A stretch of 56,590 bases of DNA from Bacteroidales bacterium UBA5429 (GTDB taxonomy: Bacteria; Bacteroidota; Bacteroidia; Bacteroidales; WCHB1-69). Location: contig DIRT01000008.1 of assembly GCA_002427605.1 (NCBI GenBank), positions 1 through 56,590 on the forward strand, given 5' to 3'. The position numbers and the translations under genes are program-made. The notes under the pieces are model-generated. The model searched no databases. It worked only from the letters and a program-made list of their open reading frames with translations, and was not told where the DNA came from. The first letter of the stretch is position 1. Each line of letters opens with the position of its first letter. This document shows, in pieces, positions 34,401-42,348 of this stretch.

Positions 34401-36157
34401 ATAAATTTATTTATGGACAAGTTGATCATGTGGGTTCATCCATTGAATATCAAGATCCTTCTAAACCATGGTTATCAGGTGTAAGAGATACCGATGGATC
34501 CAATGTTTCTAATTGGATTCGCAGTGGGGTTCAGGCAGTGGGACCATGGTCTGATGATAGTGCTCAATATGGAGCAGAGGTTGTATATGCAAAATGGAGA
34601 ACTGAGGATATGCATTATCCGGTTGATATTGCTGAAAGCGGAAGAAAAACCCGTGCTTGGAAAGACCCTAAAGAACAATTTGAAAATATGATTGGAAAAA
34701 CCTGGGCTCCATATATTCTTTCATCACCATACAATGGCGGGCCTCAAGCTAAATATGTTTTCCCAGATACTAAATTTGATCTTATAAATAATAGCTATTA
34801 TGAAATTGTTGAGCCAAAGCCAGCCTACTTTGACTTCCCACTTCTTACTGCTTTACCTAATGTTCCAGGATATAATTTTTCAATGACCAATCTCTATTCA
34901 GTGGATGTGGTATTAACTCCGGATAAATCCAAATGGACTCGTTGTCTTGTACTGGAAGCATGTGATGATAGAAATCTATCAGTAGGTAATGCTCTTAAAC
35001 ATGAACCACGTAAATCTCCATCCGTTGATAAAGATGGAAATCCAGATGGCACTGGGTATGGATTTGGTTGGTTCCCAGGATATGCTATCAATGTGGAAAC
35101 TGGTGAGCGTTTGAATATTATGTTTAGTGAGGACTCTTCTTTACCAGACTACAACGGAGCTGATATGATTTTCAATCCTTGCAGTATATGGGCTATTGAT
35201 CCTGAGGGTAATCCAATTAATGAGGCAACCTATAACAGGTACAAAGAGTTATATGATTTATATGGTGGAACCAATCCTGATTATGACGCAAAATTGGTAT
35301 GGGGAGGGAAACATTATATATATGTTATGAATAGTACCGGTAATACAGCAACATCGATCTATAGATTCCCCAATAGAACAAGAAATTGGAATGATGAAGG
35401 ATTCCCTCCTATTTCTAGCAATGGAGTCAATCATGGTGGATATTTCCAAGACGCTGAGGGCTTATATTATCCATGGTTTGAGTGTGGAGCATATGATGAG
35501 TGTAGATGGGCAAATGCTAAATTTTCTCAAGTGCTTGAATTAGATGCTGCTAGTTCTGGTCAATTGTTGGAAAGAAGAAAACAGCTTAAGATGCAGTTGT
35601 TTAGTAATGTGATGTGGACAAGCATTCCAATGCCTGCACCTTATCAGGAAGTGAACTGGTTATCTAATGATGTAAAAGTTAAGCTTCGTGTTTCCAGACC
35701 ATATTGGAGATTCAACTCCAGATGGATTAATGACGAGGCACTTGCAGAATCACTTCCAAATAAAGGATATCCACTCTATTCATTTACTACTAAGAATATT
35801 GCACCTTCTATGAAAGAAGTAAGCGTTCATGATGCTGTTCTTGAAAAGATCAATATTGTGCCAAATCCATATTACGGATTCTCAGCATATGAGTCATCAG
35901 CAATTGAAACTTATGTTAAGATTACAAATCTTCCTGAAGTGTGTGACATCTCTATCTTTACAGTAAGTGGTACATTGGTTAAGAAGATTTCAAAAGGAGA
36001 TTCCGGATCAACTTTTGTAACTTGGGATTTGAAGAACGATGCTGCTATTCCAATTGCCGGAGGAGTTTATATTATCCATGTTAAGGCTCCGGGAATCGGA
36101 GAAAGAACGCTTAAATTCTTCTGTGCTATGCGCCCAACTGACTTAAATGCATTCTAA
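31472..36157 (+). CDS. Giant secreted protein with T9SS-like C-terminal domain, function unknown
   Basis: A 1561-residue exported protein. The start at 31472 is 5 bases after the receptor stop; ATG at 31499 (MNIRRKFFG) would also leave a good signal peptide. Residues 50-125 carry a domain I recognise from many large Bacteroidota T9SS proteins (NNVRAYIETNGTMWF, YEVPRGSGKTSMFAAALWIGG, GQLKLAAVRFRQ). A calcium-loop-like DVNEDGVYD lies near residue 194. The last 95 residues have VPNPYYGFSAYES, ISIFTVSGTLVKKI and GGVYIIHVKA, as in type A sorting domains, but the chain continues past GERTLKFF to MRPTDLNAF. No catalytic motif was seen. It may be a surface layer, filament or scaffold protein. Confidence 0.82.
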   Translation: MVSMKNYNTMNIRRKFFGLTILFVVMAALPLSAKKYVGVIQAPVQKESATCLPATNSNQLTINNVRAYIETNGTMWFKEIAQYEVPRGSGKTSMFAAALWIGGRDVSGQLKLAAVRFRQNGDDYWTGPLTVEGASINQQTCSKYDKHFKITRAEVEAHIAAHLSGDPTYTPPASITQWPAHGENGQSYYLAPFRDVNEDGVYDYNAGDYPYYDLANDLCPWTPQNIALAAQDLLPWTPERTWIRDNYGYDNQMVYADHVLKGDETLFWIFNDKGGPHTESKGDPIGLEIRGQAFAFATNDELNNMTFYSYEIINRSTYTLTNTFFSQWVDPDLGWADDDYVGCDVLRGLGYCYNGREVDGQGLPQHYGAQPPAVGVDFFQGPYIDPDDRDNPKFHRDSIGYTGYCEKFVNSEEITGYYNDQMAINGVNFGDSIVDNERYGMRRFVYHDNNNTPRGDPDVAFEYYNFLQGIWKDGTKMQWGGNAHNTGGIECDFMFPGSSDPCNWGTKGIQPPPVAGGDGTWTEANVGNAPFDRRFMQSAGPFTLRAGSVNYITVGIPWARAAQGGAWASVELLKIADDKCQALFENCFKVLDGPDAPQLTIRELDNELILYITNDDPISNNYLEQYEEVDAQIPDHIPGTDSLADNKYRFEGYMIFQLKDKDVSVSEIYDAEKSRLVAQCDIKNFRPNGSPIGQLINWEYNDALGTSVPVEKVNGKNEGISHSFRITEDAFAVGSKKLVNYKTYYFIAIAYAYNEFAPFSINPDIPDGLYGQKTVYLSGRKAAGGKPIKSVAAIPHPSTSHNEGTVLNAAYGTVPMITRIQGQGNGGNFVDLTDETVDRIMAGGDHGNWTVDNVTYKNDHGPLSIKVIDPLKVQPLDYMIRFIEPDPDAIDVTDNTTWVLEFADNVTDEEIIKLGYKNPDGTAMRAIPSHKSISITNEQLFLPLGLSINIENYDFKVHQDEIYEWILASPVGYNYRHKFIYGQVDHVGSSIEYQDPSKPWLSGVRDTDGSNVSNWIRSGVQAVGPWSDDSAQYGAEVVYAKWRTEDMHYPVDIAESGRKTRAWKDPKEQFENMIGKTWAPYILSSPYNGGPQAKYVFPDTKFDLINNSYYEIVEPKPAYFDFPLLTALPNVPGYNFSMTNLYSVDVVLTPDKSKWTRCLVLEACDDRNLSVGNALKHEPRKSPSVDKDGNPDGTGYGFGWFPGYAINVETGERLNIMFSEDSSLPDYNGADMIFNPCSIWAIDPEGNPINEATYNRYKELYDLYGGTNPDYDAKLVWGGKHYIYVMNSTGNTATSIYRFPNRTRNWNDEGFPPISSNGVNHGGYFQDAEGLYYPWFECGAYDECRWANAKFSQVLELDAASSGQLLERRKQLKMQLFSNVMWTSIPMPAPYQEVNWLSNDVKVKLRVSRPYWRFNSRWINDEALAESLPNKGYPLYSFTTKNIAPSMKEVSVHDAVLEKINIVPNPYYGFSAYESSAIETYVKITNLPEVCDISIFTVSGTLVKKISKGDSGSTFVTWDLKNDAAIPIAGGVYIIHVKAPGIGERTLKFFCAMRPTDLNAF

Positions 36158-36180
36158 TTGTTAATTTTATAACGTAAATA

Positions 36181-37350
36181 ATGAAATATATGAAGAATAT
36201 AGTTAAAATAGTAACAATCATTTTTTCCCTTACATTGATATTATCATCATATCAATCTTTAGCGGGAAATAGTGACCGTTCAGGTCAGGCCGGTGCACAA
36301 CACTTGTTAATTGATCCTTGGGCTCGAACAAATGGTTGGGGTGGTGCAAGTGTTGCAGAAGTTAGAGGCTTAGAGTCTATCTTTACAAATGTGGCAGGTA
36401 TCGCTACTCTTAATAAGACTGAAGTGGGGATTACCAGAACTCAATATTTAGCCGGTTCAGGTGCAGGTATATCAATCAATGCGTTTGGGTTGATTCAAGC
36501 TCTTTCCAGAACCAGTAAAGAAACAGGTACTAAAAGTTCACTTGGTGTTCTTGGTATTTCTGTTTTTAATATGAATTTTGGAGATATTCCTGTGACTACA
36601 GTTGAACAACCTGATGGAACTTCAGCAATTTTCTCTCCAAAACTAAATTACATCGGACTCCATTATGCGTATTCATTTAATAAATATGTTAAAGGAGGGG
36701 TTGGATTTAAGATAGTAAATGAGTCTATTTCTGACTTGGTTTCAACCGGAGTTGCAATTGATGCAGGGATTCAGTATGTTACCGGGATATATGAAAATTT
36801 TAGAATTGGTGTAACATTGAAAAACTTAGGGTTACCAACCTATTATCAAGGGGATGGTATTTCTCTAAGAGCAAATCCTGTACACTCAGATGTTGAGCTT
36901 ACTCTTGAAACAAGATCTGCAGAGGCTGTTTTGCCAGCATGTTTAGTTCTCGGTACTTCTTATGATTTCCTTTTCTTCGATGAGGAGTATGCCGGACTTA
37001 GTAAAGATGATCGAAGAGATTTAGGCTTAACAGGTAATGACGCTATCCATAGAATCACACTTGCAGGGGCATTCATTGCAAATGCATATTCCAATGATAT
37101 TTTTTCAGTAGGTGTTGAATATGCATTTAAAAGATTTGCTATGTTTCGTGCAGGTTACAGCTATGAACCCGGTCAGTTTAATTTAGAAACTGCTAAAACT
37201 TTCTATACCGGACCTTCTGTTGGAGTAACCTTTGGTATTCCTATGTCAAAAGATAAGGATAAAGGATCTATTCTTTATATTGACTACGGATATAGATTTA
37301 CCAATAGATGGGGTGGAAACCACTATATTGGTTTAAAACTCGCTTTATAA
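36181..37350 (+). CDS. PorV/PorQ family outer-membrane protein
   Basis: A 389-residue outer-membrane beta-barrel protein, about the length of PorV (LptO). It has a signal peptide to about residue 28, then the family opening SGQAGAQHLLIDPWART and a NGWGGASV...ESIFTNVAGIA stretch; the middle contains YIGLHYAYSFNKYVKGGVGFK, and it ends in a strand-rich C-terminus (IGLKLAL). PorV works with the T9SS translocon and delivers cargo to the attachment complex; PorQ is a related surface component. It starts 23 bases after the giant cargo gene, so it is likely dedicated to that protein. It is followed by a terminator. Confidence 0.85.
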   Translation: MKYMKNIVKIVTIIFSLTLILSSYQSLAGNSDRSGQAGAQHLLIDPWARTNGWGGASVAEVRGLESIFTNVAGIATLNKTEVGITRTQYLAGSGAGISINAFGLIQALSRTSKETGTKSSLGVLGISVFNMNFGDIPVTTVEQPDGTSAIFSPKLNYIGLHYAYSFNKYVKGGVGFKIVNESISDLVSTGVAIDAGIQYVTGIYENFRIGVTLKNLGLPTYYQGDGISLRANPVHSDVELTLETRSAEAVLPACLVLGTSYDFLFFDEEYAGLSKDDRRDLGLTGNDAIHRITLAGAFIANAYSNDIFSVGVEYAFKRFAMFRAGYSYEPGQFNLETAKTFYTGPSVGVTFGIPMSKDKDKGSILYIDYGYRFTNRWGGNHYIGLKLAL

Positions 37351-37380
37351 CACTCTAATTTAATATATAATTTTTACTAC

Positions 37381-37404
37381 AAAGGAGGCTTAACAGCCTC
37401 TTTT
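37381..37404 (+). terminator. Intrinsic terminator after the PorV-family gene
   Basis: Stem GAGGCT (37385-37390) with AGCCTC (37395-37400), a four-base loop, flanking A and T pairs, and a following TTTTATC tract. It marks the end of the receptor-cargo-PorV unit, 30 bases after its last stop codon. Confidence 0.75.
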
Positions 37405-37431
37405 ATCTATTTATTAAAGAAGATAAACAAG

Positions 37432-37905
37432 ATGAATCAAATAACTTACTACTCTGCTGAGCATTTGGAGGCATTAAAACAGGAGCTTAATGAACTGGAA
37501 GCAGTTCAGAGACCTCTTATTGCGGCCTCTATCGCAGAAGCTCGTGATAAAGGCGATCTTTCCGAAAATGCAGAATATGATGCTGCTAAGGAAGCTCAAG
37601 GACTTTTAGAATTAAAAATAACTAAATTAAAAAACTTGATTGCAAATGCCCGAATTCTCGATGAATCTAAAATAGATACTTCAAAAATTTTACTCTATTC
37701 TATTGTGAAACTTAAAAATGTTAAGAATGGGCAAGTAATGACCTACACTCTGGTTCCGGAGTCCGAATCTGATTTAAAAGGGGGAAAAATTTCAGTAACC
37801 TCTCCTATTGCAAAAGGATTATTAGGAAAAGAACAAGGAGAAGTTGTATCTATTGATGTCCCGGCAGGTAAAATAGAATTAGAAATTTTAGAAATTAGTA
37901 GATAA
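37432..37905 (+). CDS. greA: Transcription elongation factor GreA
   Basis: A 157-residue GreA. The N-terminal coiled coil (residues 8-75) includes LKQELNELEAVQRPLIAASI and GDLSENAEYDAAKE, with the acidic tip residues that stimulate RNA cleavage in backtracked polymerase. The C-terminal domain contains SPIAKGLLGKEQGEVV. Length and motifs are complete. It is the first gene of an eight-gene run, and its start lies 27 bases after the previous terminator hairpin; no TAnnTTTG box was found in that short gap. Confidence 0.96.
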   Translation: MNQITYYSAEHLEALKQELNELEAVQRPLIAASIAEARDKGDLSENAEYDAAKEAQGLLELKITKLKNLIANARILDESKIDTSKILLYSIVKLKNVKNGQVMTYTLVPESESDLKGGKISVTSPIAKGLLGKEQGEVVSIDVPAGKIELEILEISR

Positions 37906-37907
37906 TT

Positions 37908-38306
37908 ATGACAGAAACTTTATTTACAAAAATAATCAACGGAGATATTCCCTCTTATAAAATTGCAGAAAATGACCAATTTTATGCATTTTTAGATATT
38001 TCTCCGGTAGCTGTAGGGCATACCTTGGTAGTCCCCAAAAAACCTGTAGATTACATTTTTGATCTCGAGGATCAAATGTTGGCCGATCTTATGGTTTATG
38101 CAAAAAAAATAGCAAAAGCTATTGAAGCAGTTGTACCCTGTGCAAGAATCGGTATTGCAGTTGTGGGGTTGGAAGTTCCACATACTCATATTCATTTAAT
38201 ACCAATCAATGATGTGGGTGATATCGATTTTAAGAAACAAAGAGTAGAATTATCTCATGAAAAAATGAGTCAAATTGCAAAAGAAATAGCAGATAAACTC
38301 AAATAA
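37908..38306 (+). CDS. HIT family nucleotide hydrolase/transferase
   Basis: A 132-residue histidine-triad protein of the HINT type. The triad is His92, His94 and His96 in VPHTHIHLIP. Conserved PSYKIAENDQFYAFLDI and GHTLVVPKKP lie in the N-terminal half. Members hydrolyse nucleoside phosphoramidates such as AMP-lysine, and act in the cytoplasm. It starts two bases after the greA stop, a pairing common in Bacteroidota. Confidence 0.93.
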   Translation: MTETLFTKIINGDIPSYKIAENDQFYAFLDISPVAVGHTLVVPKKPVDYIFDLEDQMLADLMVYAKKIAKAIEAVVPCARIGIAVVGLEVPHTHIHLIPINDVGDIDFKKQRVELSHEKMSQIAKEIADKLK

Positions 38307-38316
38307 ATAATTGTGT

Positions 38317-38820
38317 ATGAAAACCTTTAGCAATGTTCAGTTTTTAAAATTCACAATCGAAAAACCCGATTTTTCAAGGAAACTCTATCACTTAAAAAAT
38401 GATGAGGATCTTTTTGGAACACTTGAAGAAGTGAGTGATAAACAAACATTGGGTATTATAGAAACAGCTAAGGACGCTTATACTATCAAAAGAGCCGGTT
38501 TTTTTAATCCCTATCTGACGTTGAGACTAAAGAAACAGGATTCAAATCTTGCAATTGCATATTTAAATATTAAGGGGGGAACAGTAATTAATCTGGATGG
38601 AATATCCTATACTTTTAAACTGAATAACCTTTACAAAAATCAATGGTGTTGGTTTAATGAGAAAAATCAAATATTGGTAACTATTAGACCCATTATTTCA
38701 GGAATAGTGAAAGCTGATATTGAAATATCAAAAGATGCACCACTGTACGAACCTATTGAGCTTTTAACATTAATAGGCTTCTATATGTTGTTAAAATATC
38801 AAAACGAAATAGAAAATTAA
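38317..38820 (+). CDS. Conserved-looking cytoplasmic protein of unknown function
   Basis: A 167-residue protein without signal peptide or membrane segment. I do not recognise it. It is rich in beta-strand-like stretches (TLRLKKQDSNLAIAYLNIKG, VINLDGISYTFKL, WFNEKNQILVTI) and ends in a hydrophobic, possibly helical segment (LLTLIGFYMLLKYQ). The start is placed at the ATG 38317 rather than the TTG at 38311. It lies 10 bases after the HIT gene and two bases before the transketolase half, so it belongs to the housekeeping run. A compact beta fold of the tubby/LURP kind is conceivable but not supported by any motif. Confidence 0.65.
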   Translation: MKTFSNVQFLKFTIEKPDFSRKLYHLKNDEDLFGTLEEVSDKQTLGIIETAKDAYTIKRAGFFNPYLTLRLKKQDSNLAIAYLNIKGGTVINLDGISYTFKLNNLYKNQWCWFNEKNQILVTIRPIISGIVKADIEISKDAPLYEPIELLTLIGFYMLLKYQNEIEN

Positions 38821-38822
38821 CG

Positions 38823-39677
38823 ATGAACAATAAAGAAAAAATACAAAATTTAGAGTCGATCTCAGCACAGGTGAGAAGAGATATTGTTAGATTGGTTAAT
38901 ATGGCAAAATCGGGACACCCGGGAGGATCATTAGGATGTGCTGATATAATAACAGCCCTGTATTTTCATGCAATGAATATTGATATTAATAAGCCTACGC
39001 AAGAAACAAAAGGGGAGGATCTCTTTTTCTTATCTAATGGGCATATTACTCCTGTATTATATTCAGTTATGGCCAGGAGAGGATATTTCCCTATTTCAGA
39101 ATTGGCTACTTTTAGACAATTGGGTACCCGATTGCAAGGACACCCCTCTCCAGTATCCGGGCTTCCCGGGATAAGGGTAGCTTCAGGTTCATTGGGACAA
39201 GGTTTATCAGTTGCTATGGGTGCTGCTTATGCTAAAAAATATAATCAAGATAAATCATTGGTGTATGTTATGACCGGTGATGGAGAACTGCAAGAGGGTC
39301 AAAATTGGGAAGCAATCATGTTTGCCCCAGCACACAAAATTGATAATCTGATTGCTATTGTCGATTATAATAAAGTACAGATTGATGGTAGACTTGATGA
39401 TGTAATTTCATTGGGCGATCTGGAAAAGAAATGGATCTCTTTTGGCTGGGAAGTATTGAAAGGTAATGGTAATAAAATGGAAGAAGTTGTGAATTTGCTT
39501 GATGAAGCTAAATCCCGGACAGGGAAGGGAAAACCAATCGTGATATTGATGGATACAGAGATGGGTATGGGTGTCGATTTTATGATGGGAACAAGTAAAT
39601 GGCACGGAGTTGCTCCTAATGATGAACAAACAAAAATAGCTTTACAACAACTTCCGGAAACCTTAGGTGATTTTTAA
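38823..39677 (+). CDS. Transketolase, N-terminal (TPP-binding) half
   Basis: A 284-residue protein matching the N-terminal half of a split transketolase. It has GHPGGSLGCADI near residue 31, the substrate histidine region LQGHPSPVSGLPGI, the TPP motif GDGELQEGQNWEA, and NKVQIDG. It ends after KWHGVAPND, where the PYR domain half should begin. In many bacteria the C-terminal half is the next gene; here the next gene is a permease. A functional enzyme would need a C-half encoded elsewhere. It lies in the same run as dxs, another TPP enzyme that uses glyceraldehyde 3-phosphate. Confidence 0.93.
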   Translation: MNNKEKIQNLESISAQVRRDIVRLVNMAKSGHPGGSLGCADIITALYFHAMNIDINKPTQETKGEDLFFLSNGHITPVLYSVMARRGYFPISELATFRQLGTRLQGHPSPVSGLPGIRVASGSLGQGLSVAMGAAYAKKYNQDKSLVYVMTGDGELQEGQNWEAIMFAPAHKIDNLIAIVDYNKVQIDGRLDDVISLGDLEKKWISFGWEVLKGNGNKMEEVVNLLDEAKSRTGKGKPIVILMDTEMGMGVDFMMGTSKWHGVAPNDEQTKIALQQLPETLGDF

Positions 39678-39688
39678 TTCTATATACA

Positions 39689-41164
39689 GTGAAAATTATC
39701 TACAGATATATTATTAAAAGTTTTGTAAAACCATTTGTAATCACTTTCTTTTTTGCCCTTTTTATACTGCTGATGCAGTATTTGTGGAAGTATGTTGATG
39801 ATTTGGTTGGGAAAGGCTTGGAAATATCTGTAATCCTGGAACTTCTTTTTTATGCTTCAGCAACATTTGTTGCAACGGCTGCTCCATTAGCGATTTTACT
39901 CTCCTCACTAATGACATTTGGGAATTTAGGTGAGCGCTATGAAATAGTGGCTATAAAATCTGCAGGTATTCCAATCAGTAGACTGTTTACACCACTTTTA
40001 ATTTTGGCAATAGTAATTGGATGCGGTACTTTTTTATTTGCCAACTATGTAACTCCCAAAGCATATGAAAAGAGTAAACATCTGATGCTTGATATAAAAG
40101 ACCAAAAACCGGCTCTGGTTATCGAAGAGGGTGTCTTTTATGACGGATTTGATAATTATGTGATTCGAATTGGAAATAAGAAAAGTGATAATGTAACCAT
40201 TGAAGAGATCTTAATTTATGATCATTCCAAAGGGCAGGGGAATACAACGATAACCTACGCCAAAAAGGGAACCATGAAAATGACAGATGATAAAAAATAT
40301 ATGTTATTTAGATTATATGATGGTTTTTATTGGGATGAAAGTAGAAATGCAAATAGTAAAGATGTTGCTAAATCTCAATATCCATTATTGAGAGCAGTCT
40401 TTAAAGAACAGTATAAACGATTTGATATCTCATCATTTCAATTTCAAAAATCAGATGATAATTTCTATCAGTCAACAAATCAAACATTGCCATTGAAAGA
40501 GTTGAATTTGAAAATTGATACGTTAAAAATGCGTATTGATGAATTGGAAGATGCTCCTGCAAGAAACTTCTTTGGAAGTCTTTATTTTTTTAACAATATC
40601 ATTAAACCCGATACGACCCCTCTTGTTGCTCATGCTCTTCCATCAGATTTGAAGTATGAAGAGATGGATCTTGAAAAAAAGAAAGAAATAATAAATTTTG
40701 CTCAAATGGCTTCCATGAACTTTTATAGTACAATTCAGTACTCCTTTGATGATTTGCATTGGAATATGTACTCCCTCTGGATGCATCAAATAGAGGTTCA
40801 TAGAAAGTTTACATTATCAGTTGCATGTTTGCTTTTCTTTTTTATTGGAGCTCCATTAGGTTCAATTATTAGAAAAGGCGGTATTGCAATTCCCTTGGTA
40901 GTAACTATACTTTTCTTTATTTTTTACTTTATAATCTCTATAATTGGGGAGAAAGTGTCCAAAGGAGATCTGATACCGGTTCCTTTAGGAATGTGGTTTT
41001 CTACTCTTCTGTTGATACCAATCTGTATATTTTTATCCTATAAAGCAACAATAGATTCTTCTATTTTCTCAATAGAAGAGCAGTTTAAATGGCTTTCAAA
41101 CCTAAAAATAGTACGTTATTTTAACTCAAAAAAAGCAAATGAAGATACTTCAACTATGTCATAA
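39689..41164 (+). CDS. LptG/LptF family permease of the LPS export machine
   Basis: A 491-residue YjgP/YjgQ family protein, longer than E. coli LptG (360). Three membrane segments lie at about residues 12-32, 50-75 and 98-120, and three at about 370-455, separated by a large periplasmic beta-jellyroll domain. The N-terminal IIYRYIIKSFVKPFVITFFF pattern is typical of this family. It would work with LptB ATPase to pull LPS from the inner membrane to the periplasmic bridge. The start is a GTG codon at 39689. Its 3' end overlaps the glycosyltransferase start by 26 bases. Whether it is LptF or LptG, or does both jobs, cannot be told. Confidence 0.88.
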   Translation: MKIIYRYIIKSFVKPFVITFFFALFILLMQYLWKYVDDLVGKGLEISVILELLFYASATFVATAAPLAILLSSLMTFGNLGERYEIVAIKSAGIPISRLFTPLLILAIVIGCGTFLFANYVTPKAYEKSKHLMLDIKDQKPALVIEEGVFYDGFDNYVIRIGNKKSDNVTIEEILIYDHSKGQGNTTITYAKKGTMKMTDDKKYMLFRLYDGFYWDESRNANSKDVAKSQYPLLRAVFKEQYKRFDISSFQFQKSDDNFYQSTNQTLPLKELNLKIDTLKMRIDELEDAPARNFFGSLYFFNNIIKPDTTPLVAHALPSDLKYEEMDLEKKKEIINFAQMASMNFYSTIQYSFDDLHWNMYSLWMHQIEVHRKFTLSVACLLFFFIGAPLGSIIRKGGIAIPLVVTILFFIFYFIISIIGEKVSKGDLIPVPLGMWFSTLLLIPICIFLSYKATIDSSIFSIEEQFKWLSNLKIVRYFNSKKANEDTSTMS

Positions 41165-42344
41165 ACCTCCTTTCCCTGCTGTTGATGGCGGAACCATTGC
41201 AATGCACAACATTGCACATGGGTTGATTGGATTGGGGGATCAGGTTAAGGTGATAGCTATGGCTACTCATAAACATCCTGTCATAGAGAGTGATCTTTTT
41301 GACCAATATCGGGAACAAACTCAATTTGAATCAGTTTTTGTCGATACATCGATTTCAAAGTGGGACGCTATTAAGGCATTGATTTCCGGAAAATCGTATC
41401 ATATTAGCCGTTTTGATACTCACCAATTTGCTGAAAAATTAACTCAAACATTAAAAGAGGATAGTTTTGATGTGATTCAGATGGAATCTATATATTTGAC
41501 TCCCTATATTCCGGTTATAAGAGCTCATTCAAAGGCAAAGATTGTGGTTCGATTGCATAATATTGAACATCAAATCTGGGAGAGGATGATCAAAAATGAA
41601 AAAAATATTTTAAAGAAAATAGCTCTATCCATGACAACAAGATTATTGAAAAAGTATGAACTTTCAATTTTAAATCAAGTAGATGGATTTATGGCAATTT
41701 CGGATGTTGATTATCAATATTTTCGTAAAAAATATCCTTCAGTTTCAGGTATAACAATACCTTTTGGAGTTGATTTGGATCAATATCAATATGCACCTTT
41801 GGAAATAGATACCCCAAAGAAAAACTTGCATTTATTCCATATTGGAAGCATGAATTGGGCACCCAATATTGAGGGAATTGAGTGGTTTTTAGATCGGGTT
41901 TGGCCGGTTTTACTGACTCATTTTCCGGAATTGGAGTTTTATATTGCAGGAAGAGATATTCCGGAATATTTTAATCAATATGAAATAGCACATTTTAATG
42001 TTGATGGGGAGGTCCCCGATGCACAAGAATATATGCTATTTAAAGATATCATGATTGTACCTCTACTTTCCGGGAGTGGGGTGAGAATCAAAATAATCGA
42101 GGGGATGGCGTTGGGGAAAGTGATTATATCCACCTCAATAGGGGCTGAGGGACTGGATGTAGTTGATGGAGAAGATCTTTTTATTGCCGATACTCCTGAA
42201 CAATATGTAGGGGCGATAAAACAGTGTATGTCATCTCCTGAGAAAATGAAAAATATGGCTAAAAATGCACGTAAATACGTAGAATCACATCATCATGATG
42301 TAACTATTGCTCATGAAATAATTAAATTCTACCACTCGTTATAG
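41139..42344 (+). CDS. Glycosyltransferase family 4-type
   Basis: A 401-residue GT-B enzyme. It begins MKILQLCHKPPFPAVDGGTI, the usual N-terminal Rossmann strand with a glycine-rich loop, and its C-terminal nucleotide-sugar motif is LLSGSGVRIKIIEGMALGKV with the conserved Glu, then GAEGLDVVDGEDL. The acceptor is unknown; the LptG/F-type neighbour suggests an LPS or surface-glycan sugar, which is inference. Its start codon lies inside the permease gene (26-base overlap), so translation may be coupled. Confidence 0.88.
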   Translation: MKILQLCHKPPFPAVDGGTIAMHNIAHGLIGLGDQVKVIAMATHKHPVIESDLFDQYREQTQFESVFVDTSISKWDAIKALISGKSYHISRFDTHQFAEKLTQTLKEDSFDVIQMESIYLTPYIPVIRAHSKAKIVVRLHNIEHQIWERMIKNEKNILKKIALSMTTRLLKKYELSILNQVDGFMAISDVDYQYFRKKYPSVSGITIPFGVDLDQYQYAPLEIDTPKKNLHLFHIGSMNWAPNIEGIEWFLDRVWPVLLTHFPELEFYIAGRDIPEYFNQYEIAHFNVDGEVPDAQEYMLFKDIMIVPLLSGSGVRIKIIEGMALGKVIISTSIGAEGLDVVDGEDLFIADTPEQYVGAIKQCMSSPEKMKNMAKNARKYVESHHHDVTIAHEIIKFYHSL

Positions 42345-42348
42345 TCTG

